A stretch of 64,000 nucleotides of DNA from Microbacterium murale. Lineage in GTDB: Bacteria; Actinomycetota; Actinomycetes; Actinomycetales; Microbacteriaceae. Position 1 is the stretch's first letter, and the number at the start of each line of letters is the position of its first letter. Below are positions 35,586-46,571 of the stretch, in pieces. The stretch is from contig NZ_BMCM01000001.1 of the NCBI RefSeq assembly GCF_014635185.1, forward strand, positions 248,001-312,000, read 5' to 3'. The translations under genes were made by a program, and so were the position numbers. The notes under the pieces are model-generated. The model made no database searches and was not told the DNA's origin. It saw only the letters and a program-made list of their open reading frames with translations.

Positions 35586-36968
35586 ATGGCAACCCGTCGT
35601 CCCGCTCCTGCTGCTTTCGTGTGCACCGAATGCGGATGGACGACCTCGAAGTGGGTCGGCCGCTGTGGCGAGTGTCAGCAATGGGGCACCGTGCAGGAAC
35701 AGGCGGCGAAGACCGGCATCCTGCGCCAGATGACACCGCTCGCGCCGGGAGCGGATCGCGCTGCGCGCCCCATCACCCAGATCAGCACGGTCGACACGCC
35801 TCGTCGCTCGAGCGGCGTGGGAGAGTTCGACCGGGTTCTCGGCGGCGGCATCGTTCCAGGTGCGGCGATCCTGCTGAGCGGCGAGCCCGGAGTCGGCAAG
35901 TCCACTCTGCTGCTCGAGGTCGCGGCCCAGGCTGCGCGCGGCGGTCGCCGGGTGCTCTATGCGAGCGCCGAGGAGTCCCAGGCACAGGTGCGACTGCGCG
36001 CCGAGCGCACCGGGGCGCTGCACGACGAGTTGTACCTCGCGAGTGAGACCGACCTCGCCACGATCCTCGGCCACATCGACGAGGTGAAGCCGCAGCTCGT
36101 GATCATCGACTCGGTGCAGACCGTGTCATCGTCGCTCTCAGACGGCGCGGCGGGCCAGCCCAGTCAGGTGCGCGAGGTGGCGGCCACCCTGATCCGGGTG
36201 GCGAAGGAGCGGAGCCTCCCGATCATCATCGTCGGGCACGTGACCAAGGATGGGCAGGTCGCCGGCCCGCGCATCCTCGAGCACCTCGTCGACGTCGTCT
36301 GCCACTTCGAGGGTGATCGGCAGACCGCGCTGCGGTTCATCCGCGCGCTCAAGAACCGCTTCGGCCCCACCGATGAGGTCGGCTGCTTCGAGATGACCGG
36401 CGACGGCATCGCCGAGGTGCCAGACCCGAGCGGGCTGTTCCTCGGACATGGTTCGACCGAGCCTGGCACCTGTGTCGCGATCTCGATGGAGGGTCGCCGA
36501 GCCCTGCCCGTCGAGGTGCAGGCACTCACGGTCGAATCCACCGCACCCAATCCCCGTCGCGTGGTGTCTGGGCTGGATTCGGCACGTGTGGCGATGGTGC
36601 TGGCGATCGTCGAGAAGCGCGGTCGCATCCCCACCGGAAAGCTCGACGTCTACGTGTCCACCGTCGGCGGCGTGCGGTTCACAGAGCCCGCGGCAGACCT
36701 CGCGATCGCGATCGCTGTGGCAGGTTCGATCCAGCAGTTCTCGGTGCCGCGCACGATCGCGGCGGTCGGTGAACTCAGCCTCGCCGGCGAGGTGCGCGCG
36801 GTGACCCAGGCGGCGCAGCGGCGCTCCGAGGCGAAGAGACTCGGATACGACCAGGTCTTCGATGAGCGCTCGAAATCGCTGGATGCCGCGCTGAATGACG
36901 TGAAGTCACGCAGTCGGTCGTCGCATCCCGCGAAGCCGCGCCGCGAAGTCGACGCCCCGCCGTTCTGA
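35586..36968 (+). CDS. radA: DNA repair protein RadA
   Basis: 460 aa. N-terminal zinc finger CTECGWTTSKWVGRCGEC, RecA-like ATPase with GEPGVGKST and the RadA-specific KNRFG motif, and a C-terminal Lon-protease-like domain (VSTVGGVRFTEPAADLAIAIA). It drives branch migration in recombinational repair. Leaderless-type start. Confidence 0.97.
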   Translation: MATRRPAPAAFVCTECGWTTSKWVGRCGECQQWGTVQEQAAKTGILRQMTPLAPGADRAARPITQISTVDTPRRSSGVGEFDRVLGGGIVPGAAILLSGEPGVGKSTLLLEVAAQAARGGRRVLYASAEESQAQVRLRAERTGALHDELYLASETDLATILGHIDEVKPQLVIIDSVQTVSSSLSDGAAGQPSQVREVAATLIRVAKERSLPIIIVGHVTKDGQVAGPRILEHLVDVVCHFEGDRQTALRFIRALKNRFGPTDEVGCFEMTGDGIAEVPDPSGLFLGHGSTEPGTCVAISMEGRRALPVEVQALTVESTAPNPRRVVSGLDSARVAMVLAIVEKRGRIPTGKLDVYVSTVGGVRFTEPAADLAIAIAVAGSIQQFSVPRTIAAVGELSLAGEVRAVTQAAQRRSEAKRLGYDQVFDERSKSLDAALNDVKSRSRSSHPAKPRREVDAPPF

Positions 36969-36988
36969 GTCGAGGCTTCGATGCCCTG

Positions 36989-37405
36989 TCAGGCGTCGAG
37001 TGCGGCCAGCAGCTCGTCCGGCGACGCCTGCATCGGATGCGGCCCCGCGATGTCCAGGAACACCGTGGTGATCGTGTCGCGGTGCGTGGTCAAGAATCCG
37101 TGCAGCCACTGCGGCGAGTAGATGCCGACGCCAGGAGGCAGATTCGCTGGCTTGTTCTTGGCGTCGCTGAACAGCAGAAGCGCGACGTCCCCGGTAGTCG
37201 CATCGCGGTAGGTCCAGACCTCGCCACCGTCGAGCGGGTTGTCACGGTCGCCTGACCTCAGCAACGGCACGACCGTCGTACCGTGGCGCAGCGCAAGCGC
37301 CACGGCTGCCATGTCCTGCTTCTCGAGCGCCTGCGCGAGCGCTTCGGAGCGGAACTCCTCCGGCGCGGGCTTCCTGCCCGCACCCTTCGACTTCTTCGCT
37401 GCCAT
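36989..37405 (-). CDS. SseB-like small protein of unknown function
   Basis: 138 aa, lysine-rich N-terminus (MAAKKSKGAGRKPAP) and a domain with ALALRHGTTVVPLLRSGD and DVALLLFSDAKNKPANLP that resembles the SseB N-terminal domain; weak assignment. TAGGCT six bases before the ATG supports this start. Convergent with radA, 20 bases between stops. Confidence 0.65.
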   Translation of the reverse strand: MAAKKSKGAGRKPAPEEFRSEALAQALEKQDMAAVALALRHGTTVVPLLRSGDRDNPLDGGEVWTYRDATTGDVALLLFSDAKNKPANLPPGVGIYSPQWLHGFLTTHRDTITTVFLDIAGPHPMQASPDELLAALDA

Positions 37406-37417
37406 GCATCCAGCCTA
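37406..37417 (-). promoter_or_regulatory. Leaderless-type -10 of the SseB-like gene
   Basis: On the minus strand TAGGCT (37417-37412), six bases, ATG at 37405. Confidence 0.5.
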
Positions 37418-37462
37418 GAGACTGATCACGATGGGCCGAGTCGGAAGCGAGGGAAACGATTG

Positions 37463-37510
37463 GGGCCCTCTCGAGTAGTCCAGTGGGGACTGGAGTACTC
37501 GAAAGGGCCC
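37463..37510. repeat. 48-bp near-perfect inverted repeat
   Basis: Arms of 22 bases (37463-37484 and 37489-37510), pairing at 20 of 22 positions around a GGGG loop, with ends GGGCCCT/AGGGCCC and an inner CCAGT/ACTGG. It sits in a 285-base stretch (37406-37690) with no convincing gene. No U-run on either side, so it is not a classic terminator; it may stop transcription, extrude as a cruciform, or be a remnant of a mobile repeat. Confidence 0.7.
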
Positions 37511-37690
37511 TCGAACTCTCGAACGGTGAAATGTCGAAGCGCTGGGGACGCTGTGAACGACGCCACTGGGGATGGCTTGCACCGAAGATCTCGAGAGCTG
37601 TTCCAATGGTATCCCAAAGTCACGCGGTCTGTCTGCATGGGTTGCGCGAAACGCGGTCAGCGCCGCCGCGTCCCAAGTCGACACGCGTAC

Positions 37691-38344
37691 TCAATAGAGC
37701 AGGATCTGGCGTGTCTCGACGCCCTCGAAGCCGCCGATCGACACCGCCACGTGATACGAGGCTCCGCCACCCGGCGCGCGCGGACGGTTCTCCTGATCGC
37801 ACGTCGCGACGTCGGAGCGCGTGCGGTCCCACTGCACCGGCGTGGCGCTCGTCACCGTCTGCCCCGCCGCGAGCGTGACGACCATGCTGCTGGGGCTCTC
37901 CTGGCAATCCGTGGAGCGCCACCACGTGTCGCTGCCGCTGGCCACGGTGAACACCTGAGTCGTCGAGCCGACATCGATCGTGCAGTCCGCATCCCCCTTG
38001 TTCGTCAGCGAGATCGAGAGCTGAGGGAGCACGCCCGAGGGATAGGTGTCGGCATCCGTGACCGCTTCGACGGTGACATCGCGCGCTTGGCACGGCGCTG
38101 CGGTCGCAGGCTCGTCGGAGGTCGGTTCCGGCGAGGGGGTGTCCGTCGCCGTCGGTGTCGAGGTCGGGGTGGATGCCGGCGTGGACGTGGACGTGGGCGC
38201 AGGTTCTGCCCCGGCATCCGCCCACGGCTGTGCGATGGCGAGCCAGACGCCGGCAGCGATCGCCGCGACCAGCAGGATCAGGCCACCGAAGAAGACGAGT
38301 CGCCGCCGCCGGTAGACGGCCGCTGTCCTGGGGCGCCCGCTCAT
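37691..38344 (-). CDS. Membrane-anchored extracellular protein with Thr/Pro-rich spacer
   Basis: 217 aa. Basic start, one membrane anchor (LVFFGGLILLVAAIAAGVWL, residues 17-36), a Ser/Thr/Pro spacer (about 45-80), then a beta-sandwich with four cysteines (APCQARD, DADCTIDVG, TDCQES, ATCDQENR). The outer part resembles DUF4232/DUF4352-like domains. The ATG shares a base with the stop of the GNAT gene (TGATG), so the two are co-translated. Function unknown. Confidence 0.78.
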   Translation of the reverse strand: MSGRPRTAAVYRRRRLVFFGGLILLVAAIAAGVWLAIAQPWADAGAEPAPTSTSTPASTPTSTPTATDTPSPEPTSDEPATAAPCQARDVTVEAVTDADTYPSGVLPQLSISLTNKGDADCTIDVGSTTQVFTVASGSDTWWRSTDCQESPSSMVVTLAAGQTVTSATPVQWDRTRSDVATCDQENRPRAPGGGASYHVAVSIGGFEGVETRQILLY

Positions 38345-38844
38345 CACAGGTTCTTCAGCATGCGCGTGTTGCCGAGGGTGTTCGGCTTCACGTGCGCGAG
38401 ATCGAGGAACTCCGCGACACCCTCGTCGGGGCTGCGCAGCAGTTGCGAATAGACATCCGGATCGACGACCTGCTCGCCGATCTGCGAGAACCCGCGGCGG
38501 GTGAAGAAGTCGACCTCGAACGTGAGGCAGAACAGTCGCCGCAGGCCCAGCGCGATCGCGCGCTCCTCGAGCCCCTCGACCAGGGCACGCCCGACGCCGT
38601 GGTGCAGCCAGTCGTCGCGCACGATCAGGGTGCGCACCTCGCCGAGGTCCTCCCACATGACGTGCAGCGCACCGCATCCGATGAGTTCGCCGTCACGCTC
38701 GGCGACGACGAACTCCTGTACGTATCCGTAGAGCACCGCGAGATCCTTGCCGAGCAGGATGCGTCGCTCGACCAGCGGCTCCAGCAATCGATGGATGCCG
38801 AGGATGTCGGCGCTGCGCGCCGGGCGGACGGTGTACTCGCTCAC
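38344..38844 (-). CDS. GNAT amino-acid N-acetyltransferase (short N-acetylglutamate synthase type)
   Basis: 166 aa. Acetyl-CoA loop VRDDWLHHGVGRALVEGLEERA, and DFFTRRGFSQIGEQVVDPDVY as in the short ArgA-type enzymes of actinobacteria, which make N-acetylglutamate at the start of arginine synthesis. GTG start six bases after TAGGCT (38856-38851). Substrate assignment is moderate. Confidence 0.82.
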   Translation of the reverse strand: MSEYTVRPARSADILGIHRLLEPLVERRILLGKDLAVLYGYVQEFVVAERDGELIGCGALHVMWEDLGEVRTLIVRDDWLHHGVGRALVEGLEERAIALGLRRLFCLTFEVDFFTRRGFSQIGEQVVDPDVYSQLLRSPDEGVAEFLDLAHVKPNTLGNTRMLKNL

Positions 38845-38856
38845 GTGTCCAGCCTA
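38845..38856 (-). promoter_or_regulatory. Leaderless-type -10 of the GNAT gene
   Basis: On the minus strand TAGGCT, GGACAC, then the GTG start. Confidence 0.5.
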
Positions 38857-38892
38857 AGCTCGCGGCGCCTCATGCCCTGTATTCGCATACTG

Positions 38893-38921
38893 GTTGCCGC
38901 AGGCAACTATCGGAGTAGAAT
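38893..38921 (+). promoter_or_regulatory. Promoter and palindromic operator of the MarR gene
   Basis: TTGCCG (38894-38899), 16 bases, TAGAAT (38916-38921), then six bases to GTG at 38928. GTTGCC-GCA-GGCAAC (38893-38907) is a perfect inverted repeat over the -35, the expected position and style of a MarR autorepression site. Confidence 0.7.
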
Positions 38922-38927
38922 GAGGTC

Positions 38928-39455
38928 GTGCCCACTGATCCGAAGTCTCCGTCCGCAGCGCTGCTGGCGTCTCTCACGCACCTCATGACCAACTGGGCAT
39001 CCACTCGCACTCAGGCTGCGGTCGCCGAGGCGGCGGGCGTCGAAATGGATCCGATCGACCTTCCCCCGCTGTACGTGCTCGGACTTCTCGGGCCGTCCCG
39101 CGCAGGAGATCTCGCCGCTGCGATGCACGTGACCCGGCCGACGATGAGCAAACAGCTCGCGCGCCTCGAGCGTGCGGGTCTCATCGAGCGACACGTCGAT
39201 TCAACCGACGGCAGAGTGACCATCATCGATCTCTCCTCGAGCGGCGCCGCCGCACACGAACTTCTCGTCGCACGCGGCGTCGAGATGCTCGACGAGGCGA
39301 TCGCGGACTGGGACGATGCCGACGCCGCCCGGTTCGCCACCCAACTCAGTCGATTCGTCGATGCGCTGAGCACCAGCACCGACCCAGCCGTTCACACACC
39401 CGTGGACGCAACCATGCGGCCGTCACAACGGCCGCGAAACGGAGGAACCCCATGA
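38928..39455 (+). CDS. MarR-family transcriptional regulator
   Basis: 175 aa. Winged helix with PSRAGDLAAAMHVTRPTMSKQLARLERAGLIERHVDSTDGRVTIIDLS, the typical recognition helix and DxRxx wing. GTG start fixed by the -10 box. The stop overlaps the downstream dehydrogenase start (ATGA), so it probably represses its own operon in response to a small molecule. Confidence 0.93.
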   Translation: MPTDPKSPSAALLASLTHLMTNWASTRTQAAVAEAAGVEMDPIDLPPLYVLGLLGPSRAGDLAAAMHVTRPTMSKQLARLERAGLIERHVDSTDGRVTIIDLSSSGAAAHELLVARGVEMLDEAIADWDDADAARFATQLSRFVDALSTSTDPAVHTPVDATMRPSQRPRNGGTP

Positions 39456-40252
39456 CCCGCACCTATGTCGTGACCGGATCCGCTTCCGGCATCGGAGCGA
39501 CCACCGCTCAGCTGCTGCGCGACCGCGGCGAGCGAGTGATCGGCATCGATCTGAACAACGCCGATGTCGAGGCAGACCTGTCCGCTCCCGAAGGACGCAC
39601 CGCCGCAGCAGCGAAGGCGATCGAGATCGCAGACGGCATCATCGACGGCGTGATCGCGTGCGCCGGAATCTCGGCTCCCATCCCGAAGACGATCTCGGTC
39701 AATTACTTCGGCGTCACCGAGCTGCTCGAGCAGTTGCGCCCGGCACTGGCGAAATCCGAAGCGCCGCGCGCGGCGGTCGTCTCCTCCATGGCGTCGTTGC
39801 AGCGCCACTCGGCCGAGATGGTCGACGCCGCCCTCGACGGCGATGAGGCGAAGGCTCTCGAGATCGGTGCGGAGCTGTCCGCACAGGGACCTCAGGTCGG
39901 ATACCTCGTGTACCCGTCGTCGAAGCGTGCTCTGTCGCGCTGGGTGCGCCGCCAGTCGATCTCTCCCGAATGGGCCGGTAACGGCATCCCACTGAACGCC
40001 GTCGCCCCCGGCACCGTGCTGACGCCGATGACCCAGAAACTTCTCGAGACCGAAGAGAGCCGCGCGATGGTCGACGCGAACGTTCCGATGCCGCTGAACT
40101 ACCACCAGCCGCCGGAGTCGATCGCGAACCTGCTCATCTGGCTGACGAGCGTAGAGAACACCCACATGGCCGGCCAGGTCATCTACGACGACGGCGGCGC
40201 CGAGGTGTCGTTGCGCGGAGACGACGTCTGGTCGTGGGCTGACAAGAAGTAG
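39452..40252 (+). CDS. Short-chain dehydrogenase/reductase (SDR)
   Basis: 266 aa Rossmann enzyme: TGSASGIG cofactor motif, catalytic SSMASL serine, YPSSKRAL Tyr-Lys pair, and PGTV after it. Acidic residue DL after strand two suggests NAD. It resembles bile-acid/3-alpha-hydroxysteroid-type SDRs in layout, but the substrate is unknown. Co-expressed with the MarR gene. Confidence 0.92.
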   Translation: MTRTYVVTGSASGIGATTAQLLRDRGERVIGIDLNNADVEADLSAPEGRTAAAAKAIEIADGIIDGVIACAGISAPIPKTISVNYFGVTELLEQLRPALAKSEAPRAAVVSSMASLQRHSAEMVDAALDGDEAKALEIGAELSAQGPQVGYLVYPSSKRALSRWVRRQSISPEWAGNGIPLNAVAPGTVLTPMTQKLLETEESRAMVDANVPMPLNYHQPPESIANLLIWLTSVENTHMAGQVIYDDGGAEVSLRGDDVWSWADKK

Positions 40253-40264
40253 TCGCAGATACGA

Positions 40265-40296
40265 GAACGGGCGGATGCCGAAGCATCCGCCCGTTC
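40265..40296. terminator. Bidirectional hairpin terminator, SDR / clpC
   Basis: GAACGGGCGGATGC, CGAA tetraloop, GCATCCGCCCGTTC: a 14-bp perfect stem between two convergent genes. No strong U-run. Confidence 0.85.
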
Positions 40297-40311
40297 GTCG
40301 TCTATGGGGGC

Positions 40312-42840
<2,529 letters not shown>

Positions 42841-42854
42841 TGTCAACTCCTTGG

Positions 42855-42869
42855 TTCGCACGGGGCGAA
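42855..42869 (-). promoter_or_regulatory. ClgR-type operator upstream of clpC
   Basis: TTCGC-ACGGG-GCGAA, a perfect palindrome 15 bases before the clpC ATG. It fits the described actinobacterial ClgR site pattern (CGC-N5-GCG core); ClgR activates clp genes in several actinobacteria. Confidence 0.65.
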
Positions 42870-42973
42870 TGCACTGACGCCAGACGGCTCTTCAGCGCCT
42901 GTATATCGAGAGTAACGACCGCGCCGGTCGGGCAAGGCCGTGTTCGCCGTCGGCATAGCGCGCCGCTGCGTAC

Positions 42974-43291
42974 TCACGCCGAGCTGAGCAGCACGACCGC
43001 GACGCCCGCTGCAGCGAGCCCGACGGCGCGACGGAGGGTGAGGCACTCGTGCAGCACGAAGATGCCGAGCAGCACCGGAATCGCCGGGTACAGAGAGGCC
43101 AATGTCACGGCGATGGCGAGCAGCTGCTCCCTGGTCGCCAACAGGTAGAGGGTGAGCCCGAGCGCTGCGCCGGCGCCGATGAGTGCAGCCTTCGCCGTGT
43201 CCGCGGCTCTGACGGGGCCGACATTCTTGGCCATGACCAGCACCGGCGTGAGTACGAGGGCGGCGGCGACGGCTGAAGCGAGCGCGAGCAC
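42974..43291 (-). pseudogene. EamA/DMT-family transporter remnant (C-terminal half)
   Basis: About 105 codons encode the second EamA repeat with four to five helices; LAIAVTLASLYPAIPVLLGIF and LRRAVGLAAAGVAVVLLSS match the end of DMT transporters. Full-length members have about 290 aa and ten helices; here the frame is closed about 90 bases upstream and no N-terminal half exists. The apparent GTG start lacks a ribosome site. Likely a decayed gene. Confidence 0.6.
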
Positions 43292-43381
43292 TCGTCGACT
43301 CTCCCTCGCCCGCGACTTCTCGAACAGGGCGTGTCGCCGGAAGCGCCGGTGGACTAATGTTCCCGCCCGGGGTTGACGGCA

Positions 43382-43431
43382 TTATCGACAGTCGTTATGT
43401 TAACGGAAGTCGATAACAACGATATTCGATA
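43382..43431 (+). promoter_or_regulatory. Nested palindromes before the membrane-protein/XRE cassette
   Basis: TTATCGAC (43382-43389) pairs with GTCGATAA (43409-43416); inside lies CGTTA-TGT-TAACG (43393-43405); TATTCGATA follows at 43423-43431. AT-rich for this genome. Likely promoter and binding site for the XRE protein encoded by the third gene. Confidence 0.55.
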
Positions 43432-43442
43432 TGGAGGATCAC

Positions 43443-44063
43443 ATGGACACGCGCAATGGACGCCCATCGATGGTCGAAGGCGTGACTCTCGGACTGGTCG
43501 CGACTGGCGCCGTGAGCATCGGAGTCGCATCCGTCGTCGGCGCAGTGGGCGCGGGGATCGAGATCTTCGGGTCGCCGGTTCCGGTGAGCCTGCCGGTCGA
43601 CGGCGCGGAGATGACTTCGCTCTCAGATGCCGACGGCATCGCCGCTGCGGAGTACACGCAGTCGCTGGTGTCGTTCGAGACGCTGGATGCGGGAACCCGC
43701 TGGCTGCTGCTCGCAGAGATCGCGCTGCCGGCGCTCGCGACGGTCATCGTGTGCGCGGCGCTGTGGTGGCTGGGGCTGTCGTTGATCCGGCAGCGGGCGT
43801 TCCGCAAGTCGATGGTTCCTGTTCTGGCGACGGCGGCGTTCGCACTCGTCGTGACGGGCATGATCGGTCCGCTGTTCGGTGCGATTGCTCGTGCTCAGGT
43901 GGTCGACCAGCTCACGGCATCCGGCGCCGACACGGGTGGATTCTGGATGTTCCTGTTCGAGTTGAACCCGGCCTCGATCGGCTGGGGCATCGCTCTGGCA
44001 CTCGTGGCGACCGCGTTCGAAGTCGGTCAGCGGATGCAGCGCGACACGGCAGGGTTGGTGTGA
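43443..44063 (+). CDS. Membrane protein of a DUF2975/XRE-type cassette
   Basis: 206 aa, four predicted helices: an N-terminal one near residues 15-40, then three after residue 85. ATG at 43443 is chosen because GGAGG lies six bases upstream. It is related in layout to the next gene's product. No catalytic motif. Two bases separate its stop from the next start region; the three genes are one operon. Function unknown. Confidence 0.75.
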   Translation: MDTRNGRPSMVEGVTLGLVATGAVSIGVASVVGAVGAGIEIFGSPVPVSLPVDGAEMTSLSDADGIAAAEYTQSLVSFETLDAGTRWLLLAEIALPALATVIVCAALWWLGLSLIRQRAFRKSMVPVLATAAFALVVTGMIGPLFGAIARAQVVDQLTASGADTGGFWMFLFELNPASIGWGIALALVATAFEVGQRMQRDTAGLV

Positions 44064-44065
44064 CG

Positions 44066-44674
44066 ATGGCTCGCACTCCCGAACTCCAGGCTCGGCGCGA
44101 CCGCAGCGACCTCGTGACCGGCATCATCGTCGGCGCACTCGTGATCGCATTCCTGCTGTTCCGCGGCGCGAACGCCGTCGCATCCCTCTTCGCAACGCCG
44201 GGCGCCGTCACCGTCGACGCCCCCATTCCAGCTCAGGTGATCTCGACCGGGCTGGGCGAGGGGGCGGAGGCGACGATCACGAGCGGCACCCTCGTCGTCG
44301 CTGATGTCAGCACCATCAGCGTGGTCTGTCTCGTGCTCGCCATCGTGCTCAGCACTTTGGGGCTCGTCGCGGCAGCTGCTCTCGGTGTGTGGAGCTGCAT
44401 CCGGATGCTGCGCGGGAGGGTCTTCGACCAGGTGAACGTGCGGCTGCTGTTCGGCTTGTCGATGAGTCTTCTGATCGCCTGGGCGGGAGAGTACTGGTTC
44501 CGAAACATGGGACTCAACGGCGTCTTCGCCGCGCTGGACGATGAGTTCCGCGGCCAGACCGCACTCAACCTTGCGGGCATCTCGCTCGCGGTCGCGGCGG
44601 TCGCCGTCGGTGTGCTGGTGCTCGTCTTCCGTCGAGGCGCGGCGCTGCAAAAGGATGCGGAGGGGCTCGTATGA
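44066..44674 (+). CDS. DUF2975-like membrane protein
   Basis: 202 aa, four predicted helices with layout like DUF2975: helix near residues 18-36, long outer loop, helix pair at about 88-115, then RMLRGRVFDQVNVRLLFGLSM and two final helices. DUF2975 proteins are usually encoded directly before a small XRE-type regulator, as here (ATGA overlap). Role unknown; perhaps a membrane signal sensor. Confidence 0.78.
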   Translation: MARTPELQARRDRSDLVTGIIVGALVIAFLLFRGANAVASLFATPGAVTVDAPIPAQVISTGLGEGAEATITSGTLVVADVSTISVVCLVLAIVLSTLGLVAAAALGVWSCIRMLRGRVFDQVNVRLLFGLSMSLLIAWAGEYWFRNMGLNGVFAALDDEFRGQTALNLAGISLAVAAVAVGVLVLVFRRGAALQKDAEGLV

Positions 44675-44910
44675 CTCCGGCGACCTCCGAAGAGGAGGAC
44701 ACCGGCATCCACTGCCGGCTCGATGAGTTGCTCGCGGAACGTGGGATGACGCTGACCGAGTTGAGCGCGAGGGTCGGGGTGAGCATCGTGAACCTCTCTG
44801 TTCTGAAGAACGACCGGGCGCGGGCGATCAGGTACTCCACGTTGCGGGCGATCTGCGACGTGCTCGGGTGCGAGGTCGGCGAGCTGCTGGTGCTCGCTGA
44901 ACAGCGATAG
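44671..44910 (+). CDS. Small XRE/YozG-type helix-turn-helix regulator
   Basis: 79 aa. LDELLAERGMTLTELSARVGVSIVNLSVLKNDRARAIRYSTLRAICDVLGCEVGELL is a complete HTH_26 domain. Coupled to the DUF2975-like gene by ATGA. It probably regulates the operon through the palindromes upstream. The stop codon is part of a hairpin that may end transcription. Confidence 0.92.
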   Translation: MTPATSEEEDTGIHCRLDELLAERGMTLTELSARVGVSIVNLSVLKNDRARAIRYSTLRAICDVLGCEVGELLVLAEQR

Positions 44911-44925
44911 GGACGCACTATCGCT
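44903..44925 (+). terminator. Hairpin overlapping the XRE stop codon
   Basis: AGCGATAG, seven bases, CTATCGCT, then ATTTC: an 8-bp perfect stem containing the TAG. Weak terminator or operator; its GCGATA core resembles the upstream GTCGATAA element. Confidence 0.5.
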
Positions 44926-45008
44926 ATTTCGCGATGGCACACCACAGAAGCGTTGGCCGCGCATTCGACCGGGCTCTTCGGAATAGCTCTGCGAGCGATC
45001 CGCCCGCC

Positions 45009-46571
45009 TCAGGCGGCGGGCCAGAATCGCTTCTCGGGTGGGTCGATCCCGCCCCAGGCATAGGACAGCGCCGCTCGTCGATGCAGCACGAATTGCTCTC
45101 CGTCGCGGTGATGCAGGAGGAAGTCACCTCTGCCGTTGCGGGTGATCCGCCACCGGCCGTGATGCAGGTTCATGTGGTGAAAACGACATAGCAGGATGCC
45201 GCGGTCGATGTCGGTGCGCCCCGCATCCGCTTCCCACTCGTCGATGTGGTGCGCTTCGCAGTATGACGCGGGCCGATCACAGCCCTTCCAGCGGCACCCG
45301 CCGTCGCGAAGTGCGAGCGCGATGCGCTGCTTCGGTGTGAACAGGCGCTGCTCACGCCCGACGTCGAGGGGATTGCCGCAAGAGTCGACGGTCACTGGAG
45401 TGACCCCGCTCTCGCACATGCGCTGCGCGACCGCGCCGTTGGGCATCGCGAGGAGTCCATCCTCGGTGTGCGCGACCGGCGCGAATGCTCCACCTGCTCC
45501 GACGACCTGGACGAGTCGCACTCCCGCCTGGCGCGTGCCGAACACACTCTCGGCATCGGCGAGGACACCGGCACGGAGCACGTCCATGAGCAAGTCGTAC
45601 GCGAGTTGGTCATTGGTGCGCGGGTCATCAGCGAGATCTGCAGCGCGAGCCTTCTCCTCAGAGTCGACGAATCGCGGGCCACCGCGCCGAGGGCGCAGAG
45701 CGGCGTCGAACATCGCCGCGAGGAACGCACCACCCTCGTCGTCGCACGCCATGCTCGCGCGCAGCACGCCGTCGGCATCGCGGTACGTGCGGAACATCCG
45801 CTTCTCGTGCCTGGCCAGGAATCGCGCCTCGGCTCCTTCGGCGTCGAGCAGATCGCGGATCATGCGGGCCGCCGCGCCCAGTTCTTCAACAGTGCGTTCT
45901 GTCGCCTCCGCGATGAGCTGTTCGCAAGCCTGCGACCAAGCCTCGCGGTTCGCCGCTTCGACCGCAGCGAGCTCCGCGGTTGGCAACGCGTCGTCAGGTG
46001 CCGGTGGCGCCCCCAGGCCGCGCCGGATCGCGTCGTACTGTGCCGTCGTCAGCGCCCCGGTCTGCAGTGCGATGCGCAGCGGCTCATGCCAAGGCGCGGG
46101 CTTTCCCGCATCACAACCGGCATCCTCACCATTGCGACCGGCGTCCGCGTCAGCATCCGCTTCGTCGGCCTCACCGGCGCCTCCCGAATCGCCCTCGGCA
46201 CCCGTTCCTCCGGCGCCAGAGGCCCCCGCGCCCTCGAGCAATCCCTGCCCCACGCGAACGTCGCGCGCGGCCTCACCCTTCGTCGACCCGGTGAGTTCTT
46301 GCACAAGGCTCGCGGACGATCGATGCCCTTGCGACTGCGCCAATCCGGAGTGCCCAGAGGCACGCGTCGACCTGTCTCCGATGATGCCCGCAGCCACGAC
46401 TCGGATCTGGTCCGCTGCTCGTGACACTTTCGCTGATTCCCGCAGGACGGCGAGGATCTCGGCATCCGCCATCTCCACCATCCGTGTTGTCGCCTGCTCG
46501 AGGTCGGCACCCTCGCCGAGCCGCTCACCCAGCGTGGGGATGAGCGATGCAACGTCGGTGAAAACTGCCAT
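45009..46571 (-). CDS. DUF222 / HNH endonuclease-domain protein
   Basis: 520 aa. DUF222 region at about residues 30-330, interrupted by a low-complexity Gly/Ala/Asp insert near 115-155; C-terminal HNH nuclease with zinc cysteines (GGCRWKGCDRPASYCEAHHID) and LLCRFHHMNLHH. This family (including the mycobacterial 13E12 repeats) is multi-copy in many actinobacteria and may relate to mobile introns or DNA homing. Function of the family is not established. Confidence 0.92.
   Translation of the reverse strand: MAVFTDVASLIPTLGERLGEGADLEQATTRMVEMADAEILAVLRESAKVSRAADQIRVVAAGIIGDRSTRASGHSGLAQSQGHRSSASLVQELTGSTKGEAARDVRVGQGLLEGAGASGAGGTGAEGDSGGAGEADEADADADAGRNGEDAGCDAGKPAPWHEPLRIALQTGALTTAQYDAIRRGLGAPPAPDDALPTAELAAVEAANREAWSQACEQLIAEATERTVEELGAAARMIRDLLDAEGAEARFLARHEKRMFRTYRDADGVLRASMACDDEGGAFLAAMFDAALRPRRGGPRFVDSEEKARAADLADDPRTNDQLAYDLLMDVLRAGVLADAESVFGTRQAGVRLVQVVGAGGAFAPVAHTEDGLLAMPNGAVAQRMCESGVTPVTVDSCGNPLDVGREQRLFTPKQRIALALRDGGCRWKGCDRPASYCEAHHIDEWEADAGRTDIDRGILLCRFHHMNLHHGRWRITRNGRGDFLLHHRDGEQFVLHRRAALSYAWGGIDPPEKRFWPAA

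Noticed and set aside
33948-36074. Extended CydA frame reaching into radA
   Set aside because: AAGGAG precedes the ATG at 35360, which gives the conserved CydA N-terminus; the extension is antisense to radA.
37415-37684. 89-codon minus-strand gene in the gap
   Set aside because: It spans the large inverted repeat, lacks a ribosome site and has low-complexity Arg/Ser/Pro composition.
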